Shown piece by piece: positions 6,542 to 6,756 of a stretch of 6,756 nt of DNA (position 1 is the stretch's first letter; the number at the start of each line of letters is the position of its first letter). The notes beneath the pieces were generated by a model. The model had not been told where the DNA came from, ran no database searches, and saw only the letters and a program-made list of their open reading frames with translations. The stretch covers positions 27,532-34,287 of the forward strand of contig DGFM01000036.1 in NCBI GenBank assembly GCA_002391675.1, given 5' to 3'. The position numbers and the translations under genes are program-made. Origin of the DNA: Cloacimonetes bacterium UBA3900 (GTDB taxonomy: Bacteria; Cloacimonadota; Cloacimonadia; Cloacimonadales; Cloacimonadaceae).

Positions 6542-6756
6542 ATGTTTTATCTGCCCACCAAAATCGTGTTTCAGACAGAGGCAGTGAAGGCTGCCGCTGA
6601 ACAGATGCAAAGCTTTGGTAAAAAACCGCTTATCGTGACTGGAGCCAGGAGCGCCATCGCCTCCGGAGCCCAGCAGGATGTGACGGCTTTGTTTACGGAC
6701 TATCAAGTTTATGACCAGATAAAGGAAAACCCCGAGCTGGGCTCCATCATGCGGGG
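6542..6756 (+). CDS. Iron-containing alcohol dehydrogenase, N-terminal fragment (cut by window edge)
   Basis: The first 71 codons of a protein that continues past the window. The opening MFYLPTKIVF, the strand KKPLIVTGARSA (27-38) and the YDQIKENPEL segment (57-66) match the N-terminal NAD(P)-binding half of group III Fe-dependent alcohol dehydrogenases (1,3-propanediol dehydrogenase/butanol dehydrogenase type), which reduce aldehydes to alcohols or the reverse. The metal-binding histidines would lie in the missing part, so substrate and activity cannot be judged. The Gly usual after 'IVF' is Gln11 here. The ATG directly follows the epimerase stop with no gap, and GAGGAG (6531-6536) sits 5 nt before it, so co-transcription is likely. 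No functional link to the sugar epimerase is evident. Confidence 0.8.
   Translation, partial: MFYLPTKIVFQTEAVKAAAEQMQSFGKKPLIVTGARSAIASGAQQDVTALFTDYQVYDQIKENPELGSIMR

Noticed and set aside
1..6756. tRNA, rRNA, CRISPR arrays, insertion sequences, attachment sites, riboswitches and Rho-independent terminators
   Set aside because: The window was read for these. Intergenic space is under 20 nt everywhere except the first 96 bases, and no GC-rich hairpin followed by a T-run, repeat-spacer array, transposase or RNA gene pattern was seen.

Overview
The window holds seven genes, all on the + strand and packed almost without gaps: fusA-type elongation factor G, a STAS-domain anti-sigma-factor antagonist, a response regulator fused to an RsbW-like ATPase, prmC, murA, a UDP-glucuronate 4-epimerase-like sugar nucleotide epimerase, and the first 71 codons of an iron-containing alcohol dehydrogenase that runs off the right edge. 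Gaps between neighbours are 16, -4, -4, 4, -29 and 0 nt, so the whole set could be one transcript. Only the first 96 bases lack a confident gene. They are AT-rich (31 G/C of 96) and probably carry the promoter and leader of the cluster.

The sequence is bacterial: murA indicates peptidoglycan synthesis and prmC a bacterial release-factor system. Coding DNA looks roughly half G+C. The overall style (EF-G of the 'CAVGGVEPQSETVW' type, the prmC-murA pair, an Fe-ADH) suggests an anaerobic, diderm-type uncultured lineage such as Cloacimonadota or a relative. That placement is an impression from protein style and was not tested.

Layout: 1-96 leader; 97-2208 translation elongation; 2225-3480 a two-gene regulatory pair; 3477-4328 release-factor methylation; 4333-5586 first committed step of peptidoglycan synthesis; 5558-6541 surface-sugar nucleotide metabolism; 6542 to the edge, fermentative or redox metabolism. 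The common thread is growth: protein synthesis, termination and envelope building, with a partner-switching control pair lodged in the middle and translationally coupled to prmC by two successive ATGA overlaps.

The most interesting part is this pair. It has the antagonist (STAS) and the kinase/anti-factor (RsbW-like ATPase) of a partner switch, with the kinase fused directly behind a phosphorylatable receiver domain. No PP2C phosphatase and no sigma factor are visible. The second point is the EF-G, which carries Asn-Pro where E. coli EF-G has the His-Asp of the domain IV tip. The other genes look like ordinary, intact members of their families.
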